A program made the position numbers and the translations under genes. 64,000 bases of DNA from Bacteroidota bacterium (lineage in GTDB: Bacteria > Bacteroidota > Bacteroidia > B-17B0 > Aurantibacillaceae), in the NCBI GenBank assembly GCA_017303905.1, contig JAFLBH010000005.1, positions 124,001 to 188,000 on the forward strand. The letters run 5' to 3'. Numbering within the stretch: position 1 is the stretch's first letter; each line of letters starts with the position of its first letter. Positions 35,710 through 45,228 of this stretch are shown piece after piece. The notes beneath the pieces were generated by a model, which saw only the letters and a program-made list of their open reading frames with translations, had not been told where the DNA came from and made no database searches.

Positions 35710-36870
35710 TTATAAAGTACCTCGTAAAGCTTGTTCGCGTTCAATGGATTCAAATAAAGCCTTAAAGTTTCCGGCTCCAAATCCTTTAGCGCCCATACGC
35801 TGAATGATTTCAAAGAATAAAGTCGGACGATCTTCAACAGGTTTAGTAAAGATTTGCAATAAGTATCCTTCCTCATCGGCATCCACAAGAATCGACAATT
35901 TCTGAAGCTCTTTAATATCTTCCTTCATCATGTCTTTATGCACACCTAAACGTTGTGGAATTTCATCGTAATAAGCTTGAGGCGGAGGAGGTAAAAATTC
36001 TACGCCACGCGCTTTTAATTCAGCTACCGTTTTAATGATATCATCGGTAGCAACAGCGATATGCTGCACTCCTGAATCTTCATAAAAATCCAAATACTCT
36101 TCGATTTGAGATTTCTTCTTTCCTTTTGCAGGCTCGTTAATCGGGAACTTAATTCGACCGTTACCATTACTCATTACCTTACTCATTAAGGCAGAGTACT
36201 CGGTATGGATTTGTTTATCGTCAAATGATAAAAAGTTGACAAAGCCCATTACATCCTCATACCATTTTACCCATGTATTCATTTGATTCCACCCTACGTT
36301 ACCTACCATATGGTCAATAAATTTCAAGCCAACCGGTGTTGGATTGTAATCACTCTTCCATTCTTTAAATCCGGGTAAAAAAGTGCCTTTATAATTTTTA
36401 CGTTCTACGAACATGTGCACAGTTTCTCCGTAGGTGTAAATACCGGAACGCACAACCTCACCGTGTTCATCCTTCTCAACGGTTGGCTCCATAAAAGGCT
36501 TTGCTCCACGCTTGGTTGTTTCTTCAAATGCCTTGCGCGCGTCTTCTACCCATAAAGCTACTACCTTCACACCATCACCATGTTTTTTTACATGTTCACC
36601 GATGGGAGATTTACTATTCAGAGCCGTTGTTAATACTAAACGAATCTTATCTTGCTTTAACACGTATGATACGCTCTCACGGTTTCCTGTTTCCAAACCT
36701 GAATATGCATGCGACTGAAAACCGAAAGCAGTTTTATAAAAGTGAGCCGATTGTTTTGCGTTACCCACATAGAATTCTACGTAATCAGTTCCTAAGAGCG
36801 GAAGAAAATCCTGTGCTCCTTCAAATATTTTATCTAAGCCGTATTCTACGCTTTTTACTTCTTTTGCCAT
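35710..36870 (-). CDS. hpd: 4-hydroxyphenylpyruvate dioxygenase
   Basis: 386 residues. Converts 4-hydroxyphenylpyruvate to homogentisate in tyrosine degradation. Two VOC-type halves; the Fe(II) ligands are His187 (FIDHMVGN), His270 (GVQHIAVATDD) and Glu354 (LFFEIIQR). The C-terminal GFGAGNFKALFESIEREQ, the gate helix of the active site, is intact. Start ATG at 36870. Homogentisate dioxygenase and fumarylacetoacetase are not adjacent; bestrophin follows on the same strand. Confidence 0.97.
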   Translation of the reverse strand: MAKEVKSVEYGLDKIFEGAQDFLPLLGTDYVEFYVGNAKQSAHFYKTAFGFQSHAYSGLETGNRESVSYVLKQDKIRLVLTTALNSKSPIGEHVKKHGDGVKVVALWVEDARKAFEETTKRGAKPFMEPTVEKDEHGEVVRSGIYTYGETVHMFVERKNYKGTFLPGFKEWKSDYNPTPVGLKFIDHMVGNVGWNQMNTWVKWYEDVMGFVNFLSFDDKQIHTEYSALMSKVMSNGNGRIKFPINEPAKGKKKSQIEEYLDFYEDSGVQHIAVATDDIIKTVAELKARGVEFLPPPPQAYYDEIPQRLGVHKDMMKEDIKELQKLSILVDADEEGYLLQIFTKPVEDRPTLFFEIIQRMGAKGFGAGNFKALFESIEREQALRGTL

Positions 36871-37021
36871 TTTAATTTTTTGTTTAATGATTGTTTAATG
36901 AATGAATAAATTATTTACTGAAAAATAATTTAATTAGACCATTGAGCCATGTGTTGAGCCTGTGTGGCCGGAGATATTGTACTGACTTCAAACATTGTTG
37001 CTAAAGTACTAAAAAAAGAGT

Positions 37022-39850
37022 CTACTGTCCAGCTCCAGAGGGCTTTTTAGCCTCATTTTTATAATACTTTTTAATATTATAGGTAAATATTAACATGAAA
37101 TAGCGCTGTAATATGTTGGTTTGGGTATCCTCAATATACGTTTCGGTGATATTCCGCTGAATACTCTGATTTTGATTTAAAACATCGAATACAAACAAAC
37201 GAATATCAGCACTGTTATCTTTTAGGAATTTATAGCCAATAGCGCCATTCAATAATGAAATATTCTGATTAAATCCATCCGACAAACCCGTATAAATCTG
37301 ATTATTATATTCTGCTGTAAAAACTAAACCTTTCCACGGATTTAAATTCAACTTAACTCTGGAAGTTTGGTTGAGATACTCAGAATTTAAATCTGATTGC
37401 AAGGAATTAGTCACAATATTATAAGCCGAGTTAGAAGAAATTGTAAAGTCAACCTTCTCGCTAATATTACTACTAATCACTAATCCAAACGATGGTGCTG
37501 TTGTGTTGGAGTAATTTACTTGCTTATTGATTAAGGCCGGAACATTATTATAATTACATCCCGCGTTAATGTTAATGTTCGACCTTAATTTCTTTACAGC
37601 AAAAGAATAATTAAAGAAAAAACGTAAGTTGTAATAATTATCTAAATTCTCCGGACGGGTAATTTGCGAACCCTTTGCCAAGAAAACATTATTATAAACT
37701 GTCGTATCATTATTCGCAATGATAGTGCTGTTCCCAATATAATTTTGCGTGTAGGTACCACCAAGCATTATAAAAAGGGAAGTTGATTTAAGCGTGTTCA
37801 CGCCCGTATATCGCATGAATAAATTATTTTGAAAATTTTGCTTTAAATCAGGATTACCGGTTGAAAGTTGAAGACTGTTAGAATTGTTTATCACATCTTG
37901 CAATTGATCAATACTTGGCGGCGTGTTACTGGTTCGATAATTAATTCTGAAATTATCGTTTTTATTGAATTTATATTGGTAGTGCGCATTAGGTAAAAGC
38001 GATTGAAACGTTCGTTTCCCTTCAAACTCAGTAGGAAAAGTCTGCTGCTTGTCTAATTCGGCTTGCTGTGCATTTAGACCCAGAGAAAAATTATATTTCT
38101 CCTCATTAAAGCGGTAATTCACACCTGCCGAATGTGCCATATACGTATTGCTAAACACATTCGATAATAAAGAATCCGTTTCGGAAAAAGTATAATCAGA
38201 AGGGCTTCGGTTATAAGTGTTCTTTTTTGAATCGGAAAAATTGTACGTTAAAATATAATTGGCTGATAAAAATCCCGTTTTACCTAATGGCTCCGTAAAA
38301 GTGATATTGCTTGTTGAATTAAATCCTACTTTATCTAATATGGATTTCTGGTCGATACTATCTGTGTAAACCGAATCCGTGTAATAGCGATTATACGTTT
38401 CTAAACGACTGCCGCCTACGCTCGTGTTATAACTTGGATTTAAATTGAGTGAAACAGTTCTTCCTCTTTTCGCGAATGAATGACGGAATAAAACCGGAAA
38501 AGCAATATTGTAACCGGATAAATTAGTGCGATAGGAATTATCAATATCGCTAATTGTAACGGAGGCCGAATTAATGCCTGATAACTGATTATTACCATTA
38601 TTAATTTGCAAGGAAACTTTGGGCTGCAAAATGAAACTATTAAGAGAATCAGGCTTCAACTCTAATCTGAAATTTAAGCGATGATTATCGTTGGTTGTTT
38701 TAGCATCGCTGTTCTCCACATACGATAAACCGTTATTGCCGCCCAAAACATATTGTCGCAATAAATCAGTTTCGGCAATGTTCTCGGTTCGGTTATAAAA
38801 ATAAGCTCCGGAAAAACTTGCTTTCTTTCCCCAACTATCAGAATAATTTAAACCAAGTGCATAAGTTGTAATTACTCCATTCTTCACATCCACTAAAAAA
38901 CTTTCCGCGCTATTTTGTGAGCCGCCTCGTCCGCTACTTCCTCTTCCTCCTCCACCAAAATTTCTTCTATTGCTGTTTCCGCCACTACTGCTCATAACAC
39001 CCAATAAATCTTCGGTTGAAAAATTTTGTTCATTGATATTGTTTGTCATGGCCAATACCGTAAAGCGCTGTTTGTCTTTAAAACGATTGATTACACCACC
39101 GCCTTTGTATTTATCCTGATAACCATAACCACCATACACCTTTCCAAAAACTCCGTTTCTGAATTGAGCTTTTGTAACAATATTGATGGTTTTACTTGTA
39201 TTACCATCATCAAAGCCTGTGAATTGCGCCTGATCACTTTTCTTGTCAAACACCTGAACCTTTTCTATCACTTCCGCCGGTAAATTTTTCAACACCGAAT
39301 TAGGATCATCACCAAAAAATGGCTTACCATCTACCAATACTTGTTTCACATCTTCGCCTTGTGCTTGTACTTTCCCATCCACCACTGTTACACCCGGCAT
39401 CTTTGTAATCAAATCCTCAGCATTCGCATCTTTATTTGTTTTAAAAGCTTTTGAATTATAACTTGTGGTGTCACCGCTTTGGGTGGCCATTACAGCCTGC
39501 GTTTCAACGTTTACTTCCTGCAATTTTTTTGCACCGGTACGCAATTGGATTGCATCCAAAGTCAAATTATCATTTATTGAAACAGATTTAAAATAATCGT
39601 TATAACCGAGATAAGATACTTTTAAAATATAATTCTTAGGCGTTACATTTTCGATTACAAACAATCCGCTTTCGTTACTGGTAGTACCTTTAATAAAGGA
39701 AGAATCTTTTGGATTTAATAAAATAACGGAAGCGCCAATAACCGGAGATTTGTCCTTTTCAAATAAACTGCCCTTTACAGAATAGCTCTGTGCAAGTGCC
39801 ATAAAAGAAAAAAAGAAAATAAATGTAAGGGTATAGAACAACCTTGGCAC
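37022..39850 (-). CDS. Outer-membrane beta-barrel protein, TonB-receptor-like with Gly/Arg-rich loop
   Basis: 942 residues from a GTG at 39850 (PRLFYTLTFIFFFSFMALAQ is a good signal peptide); a TTG at 39889 would overlap the phosphatase gene. An N-terminal carboxypeptidase-regulatory-like domain (SVKGSLFEKDKSPVIGASVI), a plug-like part (DLITKMPGVTVVDGKVQAQG, VLVDGKPFFGDDP) and a long outer-membrane barrel follow. A Gly/Arg/Ser-rich insert (RRNFGGGGRGSSGRGGSQ, about 310-330 of the GTG form) interrupts the first barrel part. It starts 14 bases after the stop of the giant GAF phosphatase. Probably a receptor of the outer-membrane beta-barrel (OMP_b-brl_3) type that need not use TonB. Confidence 0.9.
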   Translation of the reverse strand: MPRLFYTLTFIFFFSFMALAQSYSVKGSLFEKDKSPVIGASVILLNPKDSSFIKGTTSNESGLFVIENVTPKNYILKVSYLGYNDYFKSVSINDNLTLDAIQLRTGAKKLQEVNVETQAVMATQSGDTTSYNSKAFKTNKDANAEDLITKMPGVTVVDGKVQAQGEDVKQVLVDGKPFFGDDPNSVLKNLPAEVIEKVQVFDKKSDQAQFTGFDDGNTSKTINIVTKAQFRNGVFGKVYGGYGYQDKYKGGGVINRFKDKQRFTVLAMTNNINEQNFSTEDLLGVMSSSGGNSNRRNFGGGGRGSSGRGGSQNSAESFLVDVKNGVITTYALGLNYSDSWGKKASFSGAYFYNRTENIAETDLLRQYVLGGNNGLSYVENSDAKTTNDNHRLNFRLELKPDSLNSFILQPKVSLQINNGNNQLSGINSASVTISDIDNSYRTNLSGYNIAFPVLFRHSFAKRGRTVSLNLNPSYNTSVGGSRLETYNRYYTDSVYTDSIDQKSILDKVGFNSTSNITFTEPLGKTGFLSANYILTYNFSDSKKNTYNRSPSDYTFSETDSLLSNVFSNTYMAHSAGVNYRFNEEKYNFSLGLNAQQAELDKQQTFPTEFEGKRTFQSLLPNAHYQYKFNKNDNFRINYRTSNTPPSIDQLQDVINNSNSLQLSTGNPDLKQNFQNNLFMRYTGVNTLKSTSLFIMLGGTYTQNYIGNSTIIANNDTTVYNNVFLAKGSQITRPENLDNYYNLRFFFNYSFAVKKLRSNININAGCNYNNVPALINKQVNYSNTTAPSFGLVISSNISEKVDFTISSNSAYNIVTNSLQSDLNSEYLNQTSRVKLNLNPWKGLVFTAEYNNQIYTGLSDGFNQNISLLNGAIGYKFLKDNSADIRLFVFDVLNQNQSIQRNITETYIEDTQTNILQRYFMLIFTYNIKKYYKNEAKKPSGAGQ

Positions 39851-39864
39851 GACTGAAAAGGAAA

Positions 39865-42800
39865 TTAAATTTTTAAACCGATTACACAAACGTCATCAAC
39901 CTGTTCGTGTTTACCTCTCCAACTTACAAAAGCTTCTTCTAATAAATCGTGTTGGTCTTTCATCGGCATGTGTGCAATGGTTTGAATCAACTTTTGTAGT
40001 TTCTTGAACTTGAATTTTTTTCCATTCTCGCCACCGAACTGATCCGCATAACCATCCGTTAACACGTAAACCTGATCGCCCTTTTTCAATTGTATGACGT
40101 TATCGTTAAACACTTTGTTTCCGGTTAAATAGCCGCCAATAGAATGTTTACTTGGTTTGTATTCGATTAATTCTCCGTCACGAATCAGTAATAACGGTCG
40201 GTGGGCACCGGCAAATTGCATAATCATTTGGTTAGGGTGATATGCGCAGAGAGCAATATCCATGCCATCGTTCGAAGAGTGATCAGAACTCTTATTTAAC
40301 ATAGCACGTAAACGCTCGTCTAATACAGTAAGTGCATGAGCCGGTGTAGTTACGTTTTGGTCCTTAATAACTTGATTCATCAAATCGTTACAAATTAACG
40401 ACATGAAAGCGCCCGGCACACCGTGACCGGTACAATCAGCCGCGGCAAATACAGTCACGTTATTCTTAAATAACTCAATCCAATAAAAATCTCCGCTCAC
40501 AATATCCTTCGGACGATAATAAACAAAACTTTCGGCAAACGCCGTTTTTAATAAATCCGTATCCGGCATTAAGGCCAATTGAATTTTTTTAGCATAGCGA
40601 ATACTATCGGTAATATCTTTATTCTTCTCTTCAATAATAGCCTTTTGCTCGAACACTTCTGTTGTACGCTCTTTCACTTTCTCCTCCAGGTTTTCGTAAA
40701 GCGCGGCATTATCTAAGGCAATACCTATAGAAATAGCTAAACTCTTTAAGATATTCAAATGATAATTGGTGTAAACATTAATTTCAAAACTTTGCACCGT
40801 TAATACACCGATTACAATTTCCTTTGAATAAATTGGTAAGTAGATAATCGAGGCTGAATCTTTTCCCGACACCGGCGCTTGAATACCTTTAATATAATTA
40901 CCGTATTCGAGGGCGTAGTTATTAATAAATATTTCACGCTTATTAGTAAATGAAATAGCTGCGAGTCGATTTGGATCGTTAGCCGGATAACCAAAATCAT
41001 CCATTAACTGATTATTCTCAACGAAGCCTTTAAACTCTAAAAATCCGTTCAACGGATTAAACATACCGATACCAAAACAATCTGCCTTTAACAGTTTGTT
41101 TACGTTCGAATACACTTTTGCAATGATTGTCTCAACAGAAAGTGAAGAACTAATATCCTCAGCAATTTCACTCAATAATTTTGTGTCGTTATAATTCTTT
41201 TCAATCTCCTTGGTTCTTTCCTCAACACGCTCTTCCATATTTTCATAGAGCGACGCGTTGTCTAATGCAATGCCAATATGAACAGCCAAGTTTTGGAGAA
41301 TGTTTAAATGGTAATCAGAATAAGAATGTGTTTTAAAGCTTTGTACAGATAACACGCCTAATTTTTTATCCTTTCCATAAATAGGAAGGAAAATCATCGA
41401 TAGGGTATCATCGCCAACCGCTGCGATATAATCTTGCTTAATATATTTTGTATGCTCGGCAGGATAATCATTAATTAAAACTTCCTTCTCGTTATTATAA
41501 CACCATACACCAAGTGTATCGTCGGTTAATGTATAGGAAAAGTCATCTAATTTTTTACCCCGCTCCATGGTTCCTGAAAACACTAAGCGTTGTTGTGCTT
41601 CATTAAATAAACCAATGGCAAATACAGAAGCATCCATCAATGAATTCACATTCGAATACACTTTCTCTATAACTTCATCCACCGATAAAGTGGAAGTAAT
41701 ATCCTTACCAATCTGACCTAACAAGCGTGTATTCTCATATGTTTTTTCAATTTCCTCCTTCTGTTTAACAACTTCCAAAGTGCGCTCCTTCACCTTATCC
41801 TCCATGTTTTCGTAGAGTGAAGCGTTTTCAAGAGCAATAGCAATGTAAGAGGCTAAAGTTTTCAAAACATCAAGATGATGCTCTTTATAGGCGAATTTCT
41901 CGAAACTTTGAATAGTTACCACACCCAATACTCTCTCCTGCATCATAATCGGGTAGAAAATTAACGAGTGAGGCATATCACCACTTACGACCTTAATCTG
42001 CTTAACATACTTTTTATATTCGTTAAGATTATCATTAAGGAATATCTCCTTCTTATTCTTAATACACCATACCGAATAATTATCATCGTCATCCATTGAA
42101 ACGGAAGCAACGCTATGATACTTTTCTCCACGCTCAATACCATATTTGTATTCTACCACATTTTTTTCAGGATGATATAAACGAATACCAAAACAGTCGG
42201 CGTTCATGAGTTGATTCACGTAATAATGTAACTTGTCAAAAATCTCCTCAAAATTTAAAGTAGAAGTAATCTGCTGACCTATTTCACTTAATAATTTACT
42301 GGTTTGGTACGCTTTTTCAATTTCTTCCTTTTGAACAACAACCTCTTTCGTTCGATCGGCAATGACTTTTTCTTGTTGTTCATATAAGGCTGCGTTATCG
42401 AGAGCAATAGCCATATACACAGCTAAACTCTTTAAAAGTTGTAAGTGATAGTCGCTGTATGCATCACGCTCAAAACTTTGAACGGTAACAACACCAATGC
42501 GCTTATCCTTTTGTGTAATTGGAACGTACATGATACATTCCGGATTCTCGCCTGCCTTCGCCTGATAATCTGTTACCTTTTTACTCTTAACGAATTCATC
42601 GTTAAAATTGTTAATCTTATAATCTTGCTGTGTACTATAGCACCACACAGCGGGACGATCAGTTGAGTTGATTGAATAAGAGAAATCAGAGAGTTTTACA
42701 CCCTTCTCTATAACACCCTTAAATACTAATTGCTTTGAAGGTTCGTCATAGATACCAATTCCGAATGCAGCTGCATCCATCAATTGGTTAATGTGCTTAT

Positions 42801-45120
42801 AAACTTTACTGATAATTTCTTCCGTAGAAAAGGTACTTGTGATTTCGCGACCAATCTGACTTAATAACTTTGTATTATCGTTATTCTTTTCAATTTCCTC
42901 TTTCTGCTTAACAACCTCCAACGTACGTTCCTTCACTTTTTCTTCAAGGTTTTCGTATAGAGAAGCGTTTTCAAAAGCAATAGCAATGTAACTGGCAAGC
43001 GTTCTTAGAGTATCCAGATGATGTTCTTTGTATGCGTTTCTTTCGAAGCTTTGAATCGTGATGGCACCCAACACTTTCTCGCCATACATTATCGGATAGA
43101 AAATTAAGGAATGCGTAAGATCGCCACTTATCACATTAATTTGTTTTACGTATTTAGTATGCTCCTTAATATTATCATTAATGAATATTTCCTTTTTGTT
43201 TTTGATACACCATACCGAGAAGTTATTATCGTTATCCATTGATACGGTGTCAACTGTATTACATTTAACACCTTTCTCGATACTGAATTTATATTCAACT
43301 AAATTTTTATCAGGATGATAAATATCGATACCGAAAACAGTGGCATCCATTAATCGGTTTACGTAACTGTAAAGCTTATCAAATATCTCTTCGAAATTTA
43401 ATGTAGATGTAATTTCACGACCAACTTCACTTAATAATTTATTGTTTTGATAGGCCTTTTCAATTTCTTCTTTTTGTGAAATAACTTCACGTGTACGCGC
43501 AAAAATAGTTTTCTCTTGTAATTCATAAATCTGCGCGTTATCTAAAGCAATTGCCGAATAAGAGGCCAGATTACGCAAAATGTTCAAGTGATATTGCTTG
43601 TATGCATTCGCATTGAAACTTTGTACAGTAATTACACCAACCGTATTACCCCGTACATTTAAAGGAAGGTAGATAATTGAATTAACCGCCTTTCCAAAGG
43701 ATGGGGCTACATAATTTTTAAAATACAGGTGATATTCCTTGCTGAAATCATTGATAACAATTTCGCGTTTGTTTACAAAACAATTTACAGTAAGCTTTTC
43801 AGTATCCTTTACGTCATAGGTAAGATCCTTGAATTTTTCATCCCCTTCAATGTAGAGAGGGAAAATCACTTGTTGTTTTTTAGCATCAAACAAACCAATA
43901 CCAAAACCCGCGGCATCCATTAAATTATTGACACTGTCGTAAACCGTTTCTACAATTTCAGCGACCGTATGCTGCGAAATAATTTGCTGTCCGATTTCGC
44001 TAATCAAAACAAGGTTATTGGAATAACTCTCAAGTTCTTTCGCTTTTTCTTCCAGTAAAAATTTCTCGGCTTGTGATTGCAACATTTTGTGTTGCATCTC
44101 AACGCTCTTTACCAGCTGATTCGTTTTCTCGTTACGAACTTCTTCGCGTGTGGATTGAAATATTTTATAATACTTAATCGCTAAATCTAATTTGCCGGCT
44201 TTCTCGAACGCTTCCGCTAATTTTTCACTCGCCTTATAAACTCCCTCTTTGGAGTGAATTTTTTGCGATAATTCAAATGATTGCTCTAGAAATTTTACGC
44301 CCTCCACAACATCACCCTTTTCAATATATAAAACACCAATATTATAAAGTGTAATGATTTCTCCTGCTTTAAATCCAAGTTCACGTCGCAGGTTGAGACT
44401 TTCATTAAATTTATCAAGTGCTTCCCGGTATTTCTTGGTAGCCGAATAAGTACGACCTAAACCATCCAGTGCAAAAGCAGCGACTTGCTTATTTCCGGTA
44501 GTGGCACAAATAGAAGCGCATTTATTATAATGCTCCAATGCGAGATCATACTGTTTTAAATTATGATAGGTTTCTCCTAACCCATCCAATACTTTTACAT
44601 AAATTTCTTTATCATTATGCTTAAGGCACAACTTCTGACTTTCAAGTAAAACTTCGAGTGATTTATCGTTCTTTTCAATGGAGTAATAAACTGTACCTAA
44701 TCCATTCAAACCATCCGCCATTCCCATTTCATCACCAATCTGATTATTGATGCTATAACACTCATTGTAATATTTTATGGCCGAATCGTAATCGGAAAGG
44801 TATCGGAAGTTAGCACCCACATAATAATAAGTTTCCGCTTCGTTCTTTTTATCACCAAGTTCATTGAAGATAGAAATAGCTTCAAATAAAGTCGTGAGCG
44901 CCTCCTCATTTTTAGAAATCCAAACTTGCGAAGTGCCTAAGGTTTTTAAAGCGTGTGCAATGCCACGTTTATAATCTATTTCTTTTGATTTTGTAAGTGC
45001 TTCGGTACTTAACTCAATGGCCTTGTACGCATCCTTTCGGTTTAGCGCCCAAGCCTTAGAATTTAACTCATCAATTGCGAGTGTATCTATTTGTACTAAA
45101 GTATCTTGCATTACAATCAT
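39865..45120 (-). CDS. Giant TPR-(GAF)6-PP2C signalling phosphatase
   Basis: 1751 residues. N-terminal TPR region (about 20-330, around eight repeats such as AISIFNELGDKKNEAETYYY), coiled coil, then six consecutive GAF domains (about 371-533, 561-724, 751-914, 942-1104, 1132-1294, 1314-1476) joined by nearly identical linkers (KERTLEVVKQKEEIEK). A signalling helix DSIRYAKKIQLALMP (1505-1519) leads into a SpoIIE/PP2C domain (about 1535-1750) with SGDFYW, DCTGHGVPGA and VDDV intact. No signal peptide or membrane segment. Five of the six GAFs keep a Cys at the same place (VWC in four, VNC in the first); GAF6 has lost it. It should act as a cytosolic phosphatase reading several GAF ligands or dimer contacts. 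Substrate unknown; it lies between two operon neighbours, the PP2C at 45229 and an outer-membrane protein. Confidence 0.95.
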   Translation of the reverse strand: MIVMQDTLVQIDTLAIDELNSKAWALNRKDAYKAIELSTEALTKSKEIDYKRGIAHALKTLGTSQVWISKNEEALTTLFEAISIFNELGDKKNEAETYYYVGANFRYLSDYDSAIKYYNECYSINNQIGDEMGMADGLNGLGTVYYSIEKNDKSLEVLLESQKLCLKHNDKEIYVKVLDGLGETYHNLKQYDLALEHYNKCASICATTGNKQVAAFALDGLGRTYSATKKYREALDKFNESLNLRRELGFKAGEIITLYNIGVLYIEKGDVVEGVKFLEQSFELSQKIHSKEGVYKASEKLAEAFEKAGKLDLAIKYYKIFQSTREEVRNEKTNQLVKSVEMQHKMLQSQAEKFLLEEKAKELESYSNNLVLISEIGQQIISQHTVAEIVETVYDSVNNLMDAAGFGIGLFDAKKQQVIFPLYIEGDEKFKDLTYDVKDTEKLTVNCFVNKREIVINDFSKEYHLYFKNYVAPSFGKAVNSIIYLPLNVRGNTVGVITVQSFNANAYKQYHLNILRNLASYSAIALDNAQIYELQEKTIFARTREVISQKEEIEKAYQNNKLLSEVGREITSTLNFEEIFDKLYSYVNRLMDATVFGIDIYHPDKNLVEYKFSIEKGVKCNTVDTVSMDNDNNFSVWCIKNKKEIFINDNIKEHTKYVKQINVISGDLTHSLIFYPIMYGEKVLGAITIQSFERNAYKEHHLDTLRTLASYIAIAFENASLYENLEEKVKERTLEVVKQKEEIEKNNDNTKLLSQIGREITSTFSTEEIISKVYKHINQLMDAAAFGIGIYDEPSKQLVFKGVIEKGVKLSDFSYSINSTDRPAVWCYSTQQDYKINNFNDEFVKSKKVTDYQAKAGENPECIMYVPITQKDKRIGVVTVQSFERDAYSDYHLQLLKSLAVYMAIALDNAALYEQQEKVIADRTKEVVVQKEEIEKAYQTSKLLSEIGQQITSTLNFEEIFDKLHYYVNQLMNADCFGIRLYHPEKNVVEYKYGIERGEKYHSVASVSMDDDDNYSVWCIKNKKEIFLNDNLNEYKKYVKQIKVVSGDMPHSLIFYPIMMQERVLGVVTIQSFEKFAYKEHHLDVLKTLASYIAIALENASLYENMEDKVKERTLEVVKQKEEIEKTYENTRLLGQIGKDITSTLSVDEVIEKVYSNVNSLMDASVFAIGLFNEAQQRLVFSGTMERGKKLDDFSYTLTDDTLGVWCYNNEKEVLINDYPAEHTKYIKQDYIAAVGDDTLSMIFLPIYGKDKKLGVLSVQSFKTHSYSDYHLNILQNLAVHIGIALDNASLYENMEERVEERTKEIEKNYNDTKLLSEIAEDISSSLSVETIIAKVYSNVNKLLKADCFGIGMFNPLNGFLEFKGFVENNQLMDDFGYPANDPNRLAAISFTNKREIFINNYALEYGNYIKGIQAPVSGKDSASIIYLPIYSKEIVIGVLTVQSFEINVYTNYHLNILKSLAISIGIALDNAALYENLEEKVKERTTEVFEQKAIIEEKNKDITDSIRYAKKIQLALMPDTDLLKTAFAESFVYYRPKDIVSGDFYWIELFKNNVTVFAAADCTGHGVPGAFMSLICNDLMNQVIKDQNVTTPAHALTVLDERLRAMLNKSSDHSSNDGMDIALCAYHPNQMIMQFAGAHRPLLLIRDGELIEYKPSKHSIGGYLTGNKVFNDNVIQLKKGDQVYVLTDGYADQFGGENGKKFKFKKLQKLIQTIAHMPMKDQHDLLEEAFVSWRGKHEQVDDVCVIGLKI

Positions 45121-45129
45121 GTAAGATAC
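45101..45129 (-). promoter_or_regulatory. Inverted repeat enclosing the start codon of the giant phosphatase
   Basis: GTATCTTGCAT (45101-45111) and ATGTAAGATAC (45119-45129) pair with one mismatch around 7 bases. The ATG at 45120 is at the arm/loop junction and a second ATG (45111) lies in the other arm. It resembles the TGTAAGAT dyads at 4216 and 8847. As RNA it could hide the start; as DNA it could be an operator. Confidence 0.5.
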
Positions 45130-45153
45130 AATATTTATCTAAAAAATCCAGCG

Positions 45154-45171
45154 TCTTAAATTGATTTAAGA
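45154..45171. promoter_or_regulatory. Inverted repeat TCTTAAAT-TG-ATTTAAGA upstream of the giant phosphatase
   Basis: 8-bp arms match perfectly, 34 bases upstream of the ATG at 45120 and in the 108-base gap behind the upstream phosphatase gene. It differs from the TCTTACAT/ATGTAAGA dyads by one base per arm. Operator or weak terminator; no T tract follows on the minus strand. Confidence 0.4.
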
Positions 45172-45228
45172 TATTGTTTTTCAATAACTTAAATATTAAC
45201 TTATTAAAAAGAATGCACTGTCACAAAA

